Source: Zafaria cholistanensis
GTDB taxonomy: Bacteria; Actinomycetota; Actinomycetes; Actinomycetales; Micrococcaceae
Assembly: GCF_008580665.1 (NCBI RefSeq)
Contig: NZ_BKDJ01000012.1
Location: forward strand, 30,125 to 94,124
Direction of reading: 5' to 3'
DNA length: 64,000 bases
The position numbers and the translations under genes are program-made. Below are positions 25,577 through 33,454 of the stretch, piece by piece (the first letter of the stretch is position 1; every line of letters begins with the position of its first letter). The notes beneath the pieces are model-generated. The model saw only the letters and a program-made list of their open reading frames with translations. It did not search any database and was not told the DNA's origin.

Positions 25577-26374
25577 ATGACGCAGACCCTCGATCGCCCC
25601 CCGGTCCTCTTCCTCAGCCACGGCGCGCCGCCGCTGGCCGATGACGCCCGCTGGACCCGCGAACTCGCGGACTGGTCCGGCACCTTCGACAAGCCCAGGG
25701 ACATCCTCATGGTGTCCGCACACTGGGAAAACGCGCCCGTGACGCTCAGCGCCACGCAGCGGCCCACCGAGCTGGTCTACGACTTCTGGGGCTTCCCGCA
25801 GAAGTACTACGACGTCCGCTACGACGCCCCGCAGGCCCCCCAACTCGCCGCCGAGGTGGAGAAGCTGGTGGGAACGCACGGGCACCATGTGGAACGCGAC
25901 GAGCAGCGTGGCCTGGACCACGGCGCCTACGTGCCGCTGAAGGAGATGTTCCCGGCTGCGGATGTCCCGGTAGTGCAGATGTCCATGCCGACCCTGGATC
26001 CCCAGGGCCTGTTCGAGCTGGGCCGGACGCTGGCGCCGCTGCGCGACCGCGGCACGCTGATCGTCGGTTCCGGTTTCACCACCCACAACCTGCGCTGGTT
26101 CAACCCGGCGGCCGGACCGGACGCGGCGCCGCCGGCGGTCTCCAGCGAGTTCGACCACTGGGCGGAGGAGGCCATGGCCGCCGGCGACGTGGACGCAATC
26201 CTGGACTTCATCCACAAGGCCCCGGGCGCCCGCGAGGCGCACCCGCGCTCCGAGCACTGGGCTCCGCTGTACGTGGCCCTGGGCGCGGCCTCCGCCTCCG
26301 GCGGCATCGACGCGAAAACCGCGATCGAAGGCTTCTGGTTCGGGCTCTCGAAGCGGTCCTGGACGCTGGGCTAA
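25577..26374 (+). CDS. Extradiol ring-cleavage dioxygenase of the LigB/DODA class
   Basis: A 265-residue class III extradiol dioxygenase (DODA type). Likely metal histidines are H15 (F-L-S-H-G-A-P) and H49 (V-S-A-H-W-E), with a further conserved L-D-H-G-A-Y near residue 113. These non-heme iron or zinc enzymes open catechol-like rings. No other aromatic-degradation gene lies nearby, so the substrate is unknown. The ATG at 25577 is chosen over 25568 because the promoter would place the transcript start there. A 9-bp hairpin follows. Confidence 0.88.
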   Translation: MTQTLDRPPVLFLSHGAPPLADDARWTRELADWSGTFDKPRDILMVSAHWENAPVTLSATQRPTELVYDFWGFPQKYYDVRYDAPQAPQLAAEVEKLVGTHGHHVERDEQRGLDHGAYVPLKEMFPAADVPVVQMSMPTLDPQGLFELGRTLAPLRDRGTLIVGSGFTTHNLRWFNPAAGPDAAPPAVSSEFDHWAEEAMAAGDVDAILDFIHKAPGAREAHPRSEHWAPLYVALGAASASGGIDAKTAIEGFWFGLSKRSWTLG

Positions 26375-26381
26375 GCGGTTT

Positions 26382-26409
26382 CCCGCCCGGTGCAACGGTG
26401 CCGGGCGGG
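26382..26409 (+). terminator. Hairpin after the dioxygenase gene
   Basis: A 9-bp perfect stem (26382-26390 with 26401-26409) and 10-nt loop, 8 bp after the stop. Confidence 0.6.
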
Positions 26410-26410
26410 C

Positions 26411-26485
26411 CGGGCCCCTCGCCTCATAGCGTCTCTGGGCCTCCCCGTCCTCGCTGGCGCTCGACCGGGGCCCCTCGGCTCATAG
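26411..26485 (+). repeat. Duplicated element around the CPBP protease promoter
   Basis: CGGGCCCCTCGCCTCATAG (26411-26429) recurs at 26466-26485 as a near copy that runs into the -10 hexamer. The copies are about 56 bp apart. This may be a duplicated promoter or a regulator site. Confidence 0.5.
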
Positions 26486-26495
26486 ACTGGGGTCC

Positions 26496-27272
26496 ATGCA
26501 GCTGCCGCCATCGGGCCAGAACGGTCCCAGGATTACCCGCCCGGAGAAGCGCCGACAGCCGGTGTTCGACGCCGGTCCGTTCCGCCTGGGCGACGCGATC
26601 GTGCTGGTGCTCTACGTAGTCCTCTTCATCCTCGGCTTCGCCGCGCTGCTGCACGAGGTTCCCGGCTTCCGCGAGGTATTCAGCACTCCGGATGCGGCCC
26701 TGTTTGCGGTGAACCTGATCGGCTACGCCGTCCTGTTTGCCGCCTCCATGGCTATGGCCTTTCCCGTCCTCCGGCGCTCCTTCCGGACCTTCCTTCACCA
26801 CCCGTGGGCCAAGGGCTTCATGGTTCCGGGGGCGTGGATTGCGGCGCTGCTGGTCAGCGCCGTGACCCTGATGGTGCTGGGGGAGGCGGTCAAAAGCGAG
26901 AACCAGCTGACCATCGAAAACCTGACCACTTCCATTCCGTTCCCCACGATGTTCGTGGTGGCCGTGGTCATGGGCCCGTTCGTGGAGGAGTACATCTTCC
27001 GCCACCTGCTGATCGGCAAGCTCAGCCGCAAGGTCAACACCTGGGTATGCGTGCTGCTCTCGGTGGCGCTGTTCGCCGGCATCCACTTCGTCGGCTCCGG
27101 GGGAAACTTCGACCCTGTCGCGGCGGTGCCCTACATCAGTCTCGGGGCAGTCATCAGTATCGCGTACGTGCTCAGCGGCAAGTCGCTGGCCTACTCATAC
27201 ATCCTGCACGCGTTCAACAACGCCATCGCCCTCATCGTCACCTACACGGTCCTGCCCCTGATCCAGCCATGA
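26496..27272 (+). CDS. CPBP family intramembrane metalloprotease
   Basis: A 258-residue membrane protein with about seven helices. It has the three CPBP (Abi/CAAX protease-like) motifs: E164-E165-Y-I-F-R169, a histidine in F-A-G-I-H-F, and H-A-F-N-N-A near the end. These form a metal-dependent active site within the membrane. TAGACT (26483-26488) ends 7 bases before the ATG, so the mRNA is probably leaderless. The stop overlaps the MFS gene start (ATGA). Confidence 0.92.
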   Translation: MQLPPSGQNGPRITRPEKRRQPVFDAGPFRLGDAIVLVLYVVLFILGFAALLHEVPGFREVFSTPDAALFAVNLIGYAVLFAASMAMAFPVLRRSFRTFLHHPWAKGFMVPGAWIAALLVSAVTLMVLGEAVKSENQLTIENLTTSIPFPTMFVVAVVMGPFVEEYIFRHLLIGKLSRKVNTWVCVLLSVALFAGIHFVGSGGNFDPVAAVPYISLGAVISIAYVLSGKSLAYSYILHAFNNAIALIVTYTVLPLIQP

Positions 27273-28504
27273 CGGACGCCCGGCAAGCGAACCCGGCGGA
27301 CGGCCATCCCTGGGCCGGGCATGCCCGCGGCAGCTCCGGCTACCGGAGGATTATCCTGGCCCTCTTCGCCGCCGGCGTGGCAACCTTCTCCCAGCTCTAC
27401 TCGGTCCAGGGCGTGCTGCCCGAACTCGCCCGGGACCTGGAGATCACTTCCGCGCAGGCGGCACTGGCCGTCTCCTCGGCGACGCTGGGACTGGCCACCG
27501 CCGTGATCGGCTGGTCCGCCGTAGCGGACCGTATTGGCCGGCTGCGAACCATGGTGATCGCGGTGGTCGCCGCCGTCGTGCTGGGCCTGCTGGTCCCGGC
27601 GGCGCCCGGCTACGAGGTCCTGCTTGTCCTCCGCTTCGTCGAGGGGCTGGCCCTGGGCGGCATTCCGGCCGTGGCCCTGGCCTATCTCAGCGAGGAGGTT
27701 TCGGCGCTGTACGCCGCGGTCGCGGCCGGCACCTACATCTCCGGGACCTCCCTCGGGGGGCTCGCGGGGCGCCTGGTGGCCGGGCCGCTGAGCGAGTTCG
27801 TCGGCTGGCGCCTGGGCACGCTGGTGGTCGGCCTGCTGGCGGCCTGCGCCGCGGCCGTCTTCATAGTCTCCGCCCCCAAGCCGCGCCGTTTCGACCCGGT
27901 TCCCCGTTCGGCGCCCGGGGCGCAAACGCTATGGGGCAAGCTCGCGGTCAGCCTGCGCAGCGCCCCGCTCCTGGCGCTGTACGCGCAGGGGTTCCTGCTC
28001 ATGGGCGGGTTCGTGGCGGTGTTCAACTACCTCGGGTTCCGGTTGGAGGCGCCGCCGTTTTTGATCCCCGCATCGCTGTCCTCGCTGGTGTTTGCCGTCT
28101 ACCTGTCCGGAACGTGGTCCTCGCGGAAGTCCGGCACGCTGGTCGCGCGGAGGGGCAGGCTGCCGGTACTGCTGGGGTCGATCGGCGTCATGGCCTGCGG
28201 CCTGGCGGTGACGCTGGTGCCGTGGCTGCCGGCGATCGTGGCGGGCATGCTGCTGTTCACGGCCGGGTTCTTCGGGGCGCACGCGGTGGCCAGCGGGTGG
28301 ATCCCGCAGCTGGGCAACGGCGGGCGGGCCCAGGCCGCGTCCCTGTACAACCTGGCCTACTACGGGGGATCGAGCCTGTTCGGGTGGGCCGTGGGCCTGG
28401 CCTTCGTGCCGTTCGGCTGGCCCGGGACGGTGCTGTTCGTCGGAGTGCTGATGCTGGTGGCCGCGACCCTGGCGGCCCGGCTGCTGCGGCACGTCGAGGC
28501 GTAG
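27269..28504 (+). CDS. MFS transporter (drug exporter type)
   Basis: A 411-residue transporter with twelve hydrophobic helices in two halves. The motif-A-like loop D-R-I-G-R-L-R between helices 2 and 3 is present. The ATG is set by the 4-bp overlap with the CPBP gene. It resembles YnfM/arabinose-efflux type exporters. The substrate is unknown, and coupling to a membrane protease gene is not explained by any known pathway. Confidence 0.92.
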   Translation: MTDARQANPADGHPWAGHARGSSGYRRIILALFAAGVATFSQLYSVQGVLPELARDLEITSAQAALAVSSATLGLATAVIGWSAVADRIGRLRTMVIAVVAAVVLGLLVPAAPGYEVLLVLRFVEGLALGGIPAVALAYLSEEVSALYAAVAAGTYISGTSLGGLAGRLVAGPLSEFVGWRLGTLVVGLLAACAAAVFIVSAPKPRRFDPVPRSAPGAQTLWGKLAVSLRSAPLLALYAQGFLLMGGFVAVFNYLGFRLEAPPFLIPASLSSLVFAVYLSGTWSSRKSGTLVARRGRLPVLLGSIGVMACGLAVTLVPWLPAIVAGMLLFTAGFFGAHAVASGWIPQLGNGGRAQAASLYNLAYYGGSSLFGWAVGLAFVPFGWPGTVLFVGVLMLVAATLAARLLRHVEA

Positions 28505-28657
28505 GCGCCCGCGAAGCCGCCCTTTTCCAGTACGCCCGGGGCCGGCGGTCGCGGGGGAGCGCCACGGCCTGACTCCGAGCCGGGGCCTGCCCCCCCGAGT
28601 TGCGGCCCGCCCCGGAGCCGCGGCCCGAACCGGGAAAACCCGGCGGGAGGCAGCGGC

Positions 28658-28663
28658 TACGCT
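28658..28663 (+). promoter_or_regulatory. -10 element of a probable leaderless MATE promoter
   Basis: TACGCT ends 7 nt before the GTG start; no ribosome-binding site is seen. Confidence 0.5.
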
Positions 28664-28670
28664 GGCTTAG

Positions 28671-30017
28671 GTGACCAGCCTGCCGAAGCCCACCGCCCCC
28701 GCCGAGCCGCGCCTGGGACGGGCGATCCTGGCGCTCGCCGTCCCCGCACTCGGCGCCCTGATCGCCGAGCCGCTGTTCCTGGTCGCGGACACAGCAATCA
28801 TCGGGCACCTGGGCACCGGGGAGCTTGCGGGGGCCGGTTTGGGGACCACGGTCCTGCACACCGTCGTGGGACTGATGGTCTTTTTGGCCTACTCAACCAC
28901 CCCCGCCGTGGCACGCCAGCTGGGTGCCGGGCGCATGGACCGGGCGCTTGCCGCCGGGCGCGACGGCGTCTGGCTGGCGCTGGGCCTGGGCCTCCTGCTG
29001 GCGGTGACCGGGTGGGTGGCGGCCCCGGCGCTGGCCGCCTCCCTGGGTGCCACGGGCCCGGTGCTCGGCTTCGCCACCGACTTCCTGCGCTGGTCCATGC
29101 CCGGGGTGCCCGCCATGCTGCTGGTGCTGGCGGCGACCGGCGTGCTGCGCGGCCTGCAGGACACCCGTACTCCGCTGCTGGTGGCGGGGATCGGGTTTGC
29201 CGTGAACATCGTCCTGAACTTCGCGCTGGTCTACGGGGCCGGGCTCTCCGTCGCCGGATCGGCATTGGGCACCTCGATCGCGCAGTGGGGGATGGCCGCG
29301 GCCTACCTGTGGATGCTGGTGCCGCGCCTGCGCCGCCAGGGCGTGCGGTTGGGCCCGCGCGCCCGCGGCGTGCTGGCCACCGGCAGGGTGGGGTCCTGGC
29401 TGATGCTGCGCACGGCGAGCCTGCGCCTGGCCATCCTCGCCACCGTCTGGGTGGCTTCCGCGCAGGGGACGCTGACCCTGGCCGCCCATCAGCTGGTGTT
29501 CACGGTCTTCACCTTCCTGGCCTTCGCACTGGATGCGCTGGCGATCGCCGCGCAGGCGCTGATCGGCAGGGAACTGGGCGCCGGGGACACGGACCGGACC
29601 GCACGGCTGACCGCCACCATGATGCGGTGGGGCCTGGGGGTGGGGGTGGCGGCCGGGGTGCTGCTGGCGGTCGCGGCACCATTCGCCGGCGCGCTGTTCA
29701 CCCCGGACGCCGAGGTGCAGCGCGCTGCGGCGGTGGGCCTGTGGGTGCTGGCAGCCGCGCAGCCGCTGTGCGGGCTGGTCTTCGTGCTCGATGGCGTGCT
29801 CATCGGTGCCGGAGACGCGCGCTACCTGGCGCTGGCGGGCGCCGCGACCCTGGCGGTCTACCTGCCCCTGCTCTGGTGGGTGGCGGCGGCTCCGTTGCCG
29901 GCCGCATCCGCGCTCCTGTGGCTGTGGGTCGCGTTCTGCGCCGGGTTCATGGGGGCCCGGGCAGGCACGCTGCTGTGGCGCGTGCGGAGCGGGCGCTGGA
30001 TGGTGGCGGGTGCGTAG
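28671..30017 (+). CDS. MATE family efflux transporter (DinF-like)
   Basis: A 448-residue membrane protein with twelve helices and the internal pseudo-repeat of MATE carriers. The N-terminal region has A-L-A-V-P-A-L-G-A-L-I-A-E-P-L and D-T-A-I-I-G-H-L-G, strongly DinF-like. It exports cationic or DNA-damage-related compounds by ion antiport. GTG start, 7 nt after a TACGCT hexamer. Confidence 0.93.
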   Translation: MTSLPKPTAPAEPRLGRAILALAVPALGALIAEPLFLVADTAIIGHLGTGELAGAGLGTTVLHTVVGLMVFLAYSTTPAVARQLGAGRMDRALAAGRDGVWLALGLGLLLAVTGWVAAPALAASLGATGPVLGFATDFLRWSMPGVPAMLLVLAATGVLRGLQDTRTPLLVAGIGFAVNIVLNFALVYGAGLSVAGSALGTSIAQWGMAAAYLWMLVPRLRRQGVRLGPRARGVLATGRVGSWLMLRTASLRLAILATVWVASAQGTLTLAAHQLVFTVFTFLAFALDALAIAAQALIGRELGAGDTDRTARLTATMMRWGLGVGVAAGVLLAVAAPFAGALFTPDAEVQRAAAVGLWVLAAAQPLCGLVFVLDGVLIGAGDARYLALAGAATLAVYLPLLWWVAAAPLPAASALLWLWVAFCAGFMGARAGTLLWRVRSGRWMVAGA

Positions 30018-30127
30018 GGGGCCGGCGGCTCTCCCTAAGCTTCGGTCCCGGTCCGCGGCGTGGTCCCAACCCCGTCCCGGGCCCGTCCCGGCCGCGTCCC
30101 GGCCCCGAGGGAGCGCGCCGGGACCAG

Positions 30128-30133
30128 TAGAAT
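30128..30133 (+). promoter_or_regulatory. -10 element of a probable leaderless promoter
   Basis: TAGAAT ends 7 nt before the GTG at 30141. Confidence 0.55.
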
Positions 30134-30140
30134 CGAAGGC

Positions 30141-30713
30141 GTGCCTGCCCTGAAAACCCCCGCCGACGTCGCCGCCGCCGTGTGGAAGCCCGTGACCCTG
30201 CGGGCCGCCGCGGCCCTTGCCTTCGGTGCCCTGTCCATCTTCTGGCCCGCCCCGGACGCCTCGACCGTCGCGTACTGCCTTGCCCTGTTCCTGATCGTCA
30301 GTGCCAAGGCGGTCTGGGACTTCGCGAAGGCCCCCGTCATTCCGGACAGCGCGCGCGGGCTTCTGGTGGCCCCGGCCGCTGTGTGGCTGCTGGCGGCGGT
30401 CGCCCTGGTGGTTTCGCCGGGCACGGCGACGGTGGGCTTTGCCGGCGGGCTGGCCTTCATCCTGTCCGGGGCCCTCGAACTCGCGGCTTGGTTCCGGTCC
30501 CGCCGCGACCTGCTCCCTGCCCGGGACCTGGCCATCACCGGCCCCGTATCCATTGGCGCCGGCGCGGGCCTGCTGGGTGGCCTGGGGCTGGGGCTGGATG
30601 CCCACGGCTTCTTCGGCATCGCCGGCGGCGGGGCCATCATTACCGGAGTGTTCCTGCTCATCGCGGGCCTGGGGTACCGCTTCGATGCCCGCAGCACGGA
30701 CGCGCGCCGGTAG
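30141..30713 (+). CDS. HdeD-like (DUF308-type) membrane protein
   Basis: A 190-residue protein with six hydrophobic segments and little else, the layout of HdeD/DUF308 proteins. The GTG at 30141 is chosen because TAGAAT lies 7 bases upstream and the preceding 27 codons are low complexity. The function is not known; HdeD proteins are linked to acid or general stress in other bacteria. The stop codon TAG is also the start of a second TAGACT hexamer (30711-30716) that may drive the next gene. Confidence 0.7.
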   Translation: MPALKTPADVAAAVWKPVTLRAAAALAFGALSIFWPAPDASTVAYCLALFLIVSAKAVWDFAKAPVIPDSARGLLVAPAAVWLLAAVALVVSPGTATVGFAGGLAFILSGALELAAWFRSRRDLLPARDLAITGPVSIGAGAGLLGGLGLGLDAHGFFGIAGGGAIITGVFLLIAGLGYRFDARSTDARR

Positions 30714-30751
30714 ACTGGGGCAGACCCCAATCCACTTCAGGAGGCATCACC

Positions 30752-31081
30752 GTGGGCACCAACCCTTCCCAGCCGAAGCACGCATGGCAGCAGAGCATTA
30801 AGGCGCCGCTGATCTTCTCCCTGGTGATGGGCCTGGTGGCCGGCGGCATCGCCGCCATCTCCGCCAGTGGCGGGTCCGACAGTCCGCTGCGCATCGACAT
30901 CGGCCTGACCGCCTTCGGGATCGCCTTTGTGGGCTGCCTGCTGGTGATTTCCGTGCTGACCATGGTCAGCAAGGAGAACCCGGCCGAACTCAGCGAGGGC
31001 TCCGGCGTCAACCGCTCGTCCAAGAACCCGGACCCGAAGAAGAACCCGGATACAAACCCGGACGCGAGCCCCGAAGCGTAG
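30752..31081 (+). CDS. Small membrane protein of unknown function
   Basis: A 109-residue protein with two transmembrane helices (about 17-40 and 50-70) and a charged, proline/asparagine-rich C-terminal tail with repeated N-P-D units. GTG start with AGGAGG 7 bases upstream. I do not recognise the family. Confidence 0.75.
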   Translation: MGTNPSQPKHAWQQSIKAPLIFSLVMGLVAGGIAAISASGGSDSPLRIDIGLTAFGIAFVGCLLVISVLTMVSKENPAELSEGSGVNRSSKNPDPKKNPDTNPDASPEA

Positions 31082-31164
31082 CCGGCGGGCGTCCTGCTCC
31101 GCCAGCCCTGCCCGGCTGACCCGGAGGCGCCGGCCCTGCCCCGCCGGGCCGTTTTCGGCGGTTC

Positions 31165-31602
31165 CTAGAGTGCGGTTTCCACGCCGTCCTGGGCGCCCCA
31201 CTTCTCAAGGAACTCTGCGCGCGTCAACTCGGCCAGGTCCTTGCGCAGCAGCGCCGCCAAGCCTTCGGCCTCGTCGATGTTGGAGCCGGTGACGCGCAGG
31301 ATTTCGGCGTCGTTGTCGATGCGCCGTACGACAGCGGTGGCCCCCATCACGTCCGATCCGTCCCCGCCCAGCGCGGCGTCCACCAAGCCCACCACCCAGC
31401 GTGCAGCGGCCTTGAGCGGTCCGTCATTGGCCTGCTCCAGGTCCACGTCAAATTCCTCGGCGGCATGGTGGGCCGAGGCGTCCCGCGGCAGAGAACTGTC
31501 GGGCGCGGTTTCGGCGCGGGGCTGACCGGAAGGCGGCTGCCCGGGAATTGGCTCCCCGGGCAGCGGTTGGCTGGGAAGCGGCGGGTCGGCTGGAGTGCTC
31601 AC
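31165..31602 (-). CDS. Hypothetical protein
   Basis: A 145-residue soluble protein. The first 45 residues are a proline-rich tail with G-E-P-I-P-G-Q-P-type repeats. The remainder is a compact domain (I-D-N-D-A-E-I-L-R-V-T-G-S-N-I-D-E-A and F-L-E-K-W-G). GTG start with AAGGAG upstream. I do not recognise a family. Confidence 0.7.
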   Translation of the reverse strand: MSTPADPPLPSQPLPGEPIPGQPPSGQPRAETAPDSSLPRDASAHHAAEEFDVDLEQANDGPLKAAARWVVGLVDAALGGDGSDVMGATAVVRRIDNDAEILRVTGSNIDEAEGLAALLRKDLAELTRAEFLEKWGAQDGVETAL

Positions 31603-31685
31603 ATCGGCTCCTTCGCGCGGGGTGGCGGAGCGCGGGTGTCCGCCTGAGTCCAGTGTAGGTCGGCCGCGGCCCGTCGTGCGCGGAG

Positions 31686-32234
31686 CTAGCCGGCGGAGGA
31701 CCTGCGCTGCCGGTAGGCGCGCACGTGCTCGCGGTTGCCGCAGTTCCCGGTGTCGCAGTAGCGCTTGGAGCGGTTGCGGGACAGGTCCAGCACGGCGGCG
31801 CCACAGTCCGGAGCCGCGCACACGCGCAGCCGGTCCAACTCCCGGGAGCGGATGACGTCCACCAGCGCCATCGCCGCCTCCACCGCCATGCGCTCCTCCA
31901 GCGGAGCCTCGGAGGTGGTGGCGTGCAGGTGGTAGTCCCAGTGGTCGTGCCTGACCAGCTGGGGCAGCGCACGGGCCGCGCGCAGGATGTCGTTCACCGC
32001 CCGTACCGCATCGTCCTCGCTGAAGGTCCAGATGGCGCGCAGCCGGTTCCGCAGTTGGCGGACCGCACGCAACTCCCCTTCGCTGTGCGCGCGGGATCCG
32101 GTGAACCCCTCGCGGTCCAGGAAGCTGTCGAGGTCCCCCAGTGTCCGGAGCTGGTCGGCGCCAGTCCCCCCGGCGGTGTTGATCAGGTTGACCATGCTCC
32201 GCAATGCCACTTTCGTGTCAGGTGCAAAACTCAT
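31686..32234 (-). CDS. CGNR zinc-finger domain regulator
   Basis: A 182-residue protein with an N-terminal stress-induced (ABATE) domain and a C-terminal CGNR zinc finger: C-A-A-P-D-C-G and Y-C-D-T-G-N-C-G-N-R give four cysteines and the name motif. These proteins are thought to be DNA-binding regulators. It is divergent from an EamA exporter gene (152-bp gap), a common pairing, so it probably regulates that gene. The start ATG at 32234 is the best-conserved; an upstream ATG at 32294 is possible. Confidence 0.88.
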   Translation of the reverse strand: MSFAPDTKVALRSMVNLINTAGGTGADQLRTLGDLDSFLDREGFTGSRAHSEGELRAVRQLRNRLRAIWTFSEDDAVRAVNDILRAARALPQLVRHDHWDYHLHATTSEAPLEERMAVEAAMALVDVIRSRELDRLRVCAAPDCGAAVLDLSRNRSKRYCDTGNCGNREHVRAYRQRRSSAG

Positions 32235-32386
32235 GAGGGTCGTGTCCTCCGTTGAATTGACGCCGAAAGGTTCGCGGCATAGTGTCATAAGCATACTTCT
32301 TTTTGGTCCTGACAGGGTTTCCTTCGCGGAGTCTGCCCGTTCCTCCCCCCAAGCGCCGCTACGCGCTGCTCCCGCAAGGTGTGCCC

Positions 32387-33454
32387 ATGTCCCCTCACCC
32401 AGTCCCGCGCCTGCGGGCAGAACCTTTGACCGTCGTTCCGCTGGCCCCGGTGCCTTCCCGACCCCGAGCGGTCCTCCGTCCGCAGGCGCTTTCCGGGCTC
32501 TGGGTGGCGCTGTTCTCCTCCGCCGTATTCGGGACTTCGGGCGCCTTTGCCAAGCCCCTGCTCGAGGCCGGATGGAGCCCGGGCGCCGCCGTTACGGCCC
32601 GGCTGGCCGGCGCCGCACTCGTCCTTCTGGTCCCGGCCCTGACGATGCTGCGCGGCCGGTGGGGCACGGTGGGCGCCAACTGGAGGCCGATCCTGCTGCT
32701 GGGCGTGTTTGGGGTGGCCGTCTGCCAGTTTGCGTACTTCCAGGCTGTGGAGCGCTTGAGCGTGGGCGTGGCGCTGCTTTTGGAGTACCTGGCCCCCGTA
32801 CTGATTGTGCTGCTCCTCTGGGTGCGTACGGGAAGGCGCCCGCGCCGGTACACCACCGCCGGCACATTGGCCGCGCTGGTTGGCCTGGTGCTGGTGCTGA
32901 ACCTCACCGGCGATCAGGCCGTGGACCCGGCCGGCGTGCTGTGGGGCCTCGGCGCCGCGGCGGGGCTGGTGGTGTACTTCTTTGTCACGGCCAAGGCCAA
33001 CGACGCGCTTCCGCCGCTGGTGCTCGCTACCGGCGGGCTGTGGGTGGGCGCCCTGCTGATGCTCCTGCTCGGGGCGACCGGCCTGCTGCCCATGGAAGCC
33101 GCCTTCGGGGCCGTCCCGCTGGCGGGTACCCCCGTGCCCTGGTGGGTTCCCCTCGGCGCCCTGGTGCTGCTGGCCACGGTTCTTGCCTATGTGACGGGCA
33201 TCGTTGCGGCCCGGGCATTGGGGTCCAAGGTGGCCGCCTTCATCTCCCTGACCGAGGTGCTGTTCGCGGTGCTGTGGGCCTGGCTGCTGCTGGGCGAGCT
33301 GCCGCTGCCAGTCCAGATGCTCGGGGGCGCCTTCGTCATCGGCGGCGTGCTGCTGGTGCGGGCCGATGAGTTGCGCGCCGGCAAGCCCAAGGACCCGGAG
33401 CTTGAGAACCCTGAGCCCGAGGATCTGGAACCCAGGGACCTGCTGCCGGCCTAG
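32387..33454 (+). CDS. EamA/DMT family exporter
   Basis: A 355-residue drug/metabolite transporter with ten helices in two EamA halves after a 45-residue tail, and an acidic, repetitive C-terminal tail. The start ATG at 32387 has AAGG upstream; longer frames add a non-conserved leader. It likely exports an amino acid or metabolite under control of the divergent CGNR protein. Its TAG stop overlaps the TAG stop of the convergent gene in the palindrome CTAG (33451-33454). Confidence 0.9.
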   Translation: MSPHPVPRLRAEPLTVVPLAPVPSRPRAVLRPQALSGLWVALFSSAVFGTSGAFAKPLLEAGWSPGAAVTARLAGAALVLLVPALTMLRGRWGTVGANWRPILLLGVFGVAVCQFAYFQAVERLSVGVALLLEYLAPVLIVLLLWVRTGRRPRRYTTAGTLAALVGLVLVLNLTGDQAVDPAGVLWGLGAAAGLVVYFFVTAKANDALPPLVLATGGLWVGALLMLLLGATGLLPMEAAFGAVPLAGTPVPWWVPLGALVLLATVLAYVTGIVAARALGSKVAAFISLTEVLFAVLWAWLLLGELPLPVQMLGGAFVIGGVLLVRADELRAGKPKDPELENPEPEDLEPRDLLPA

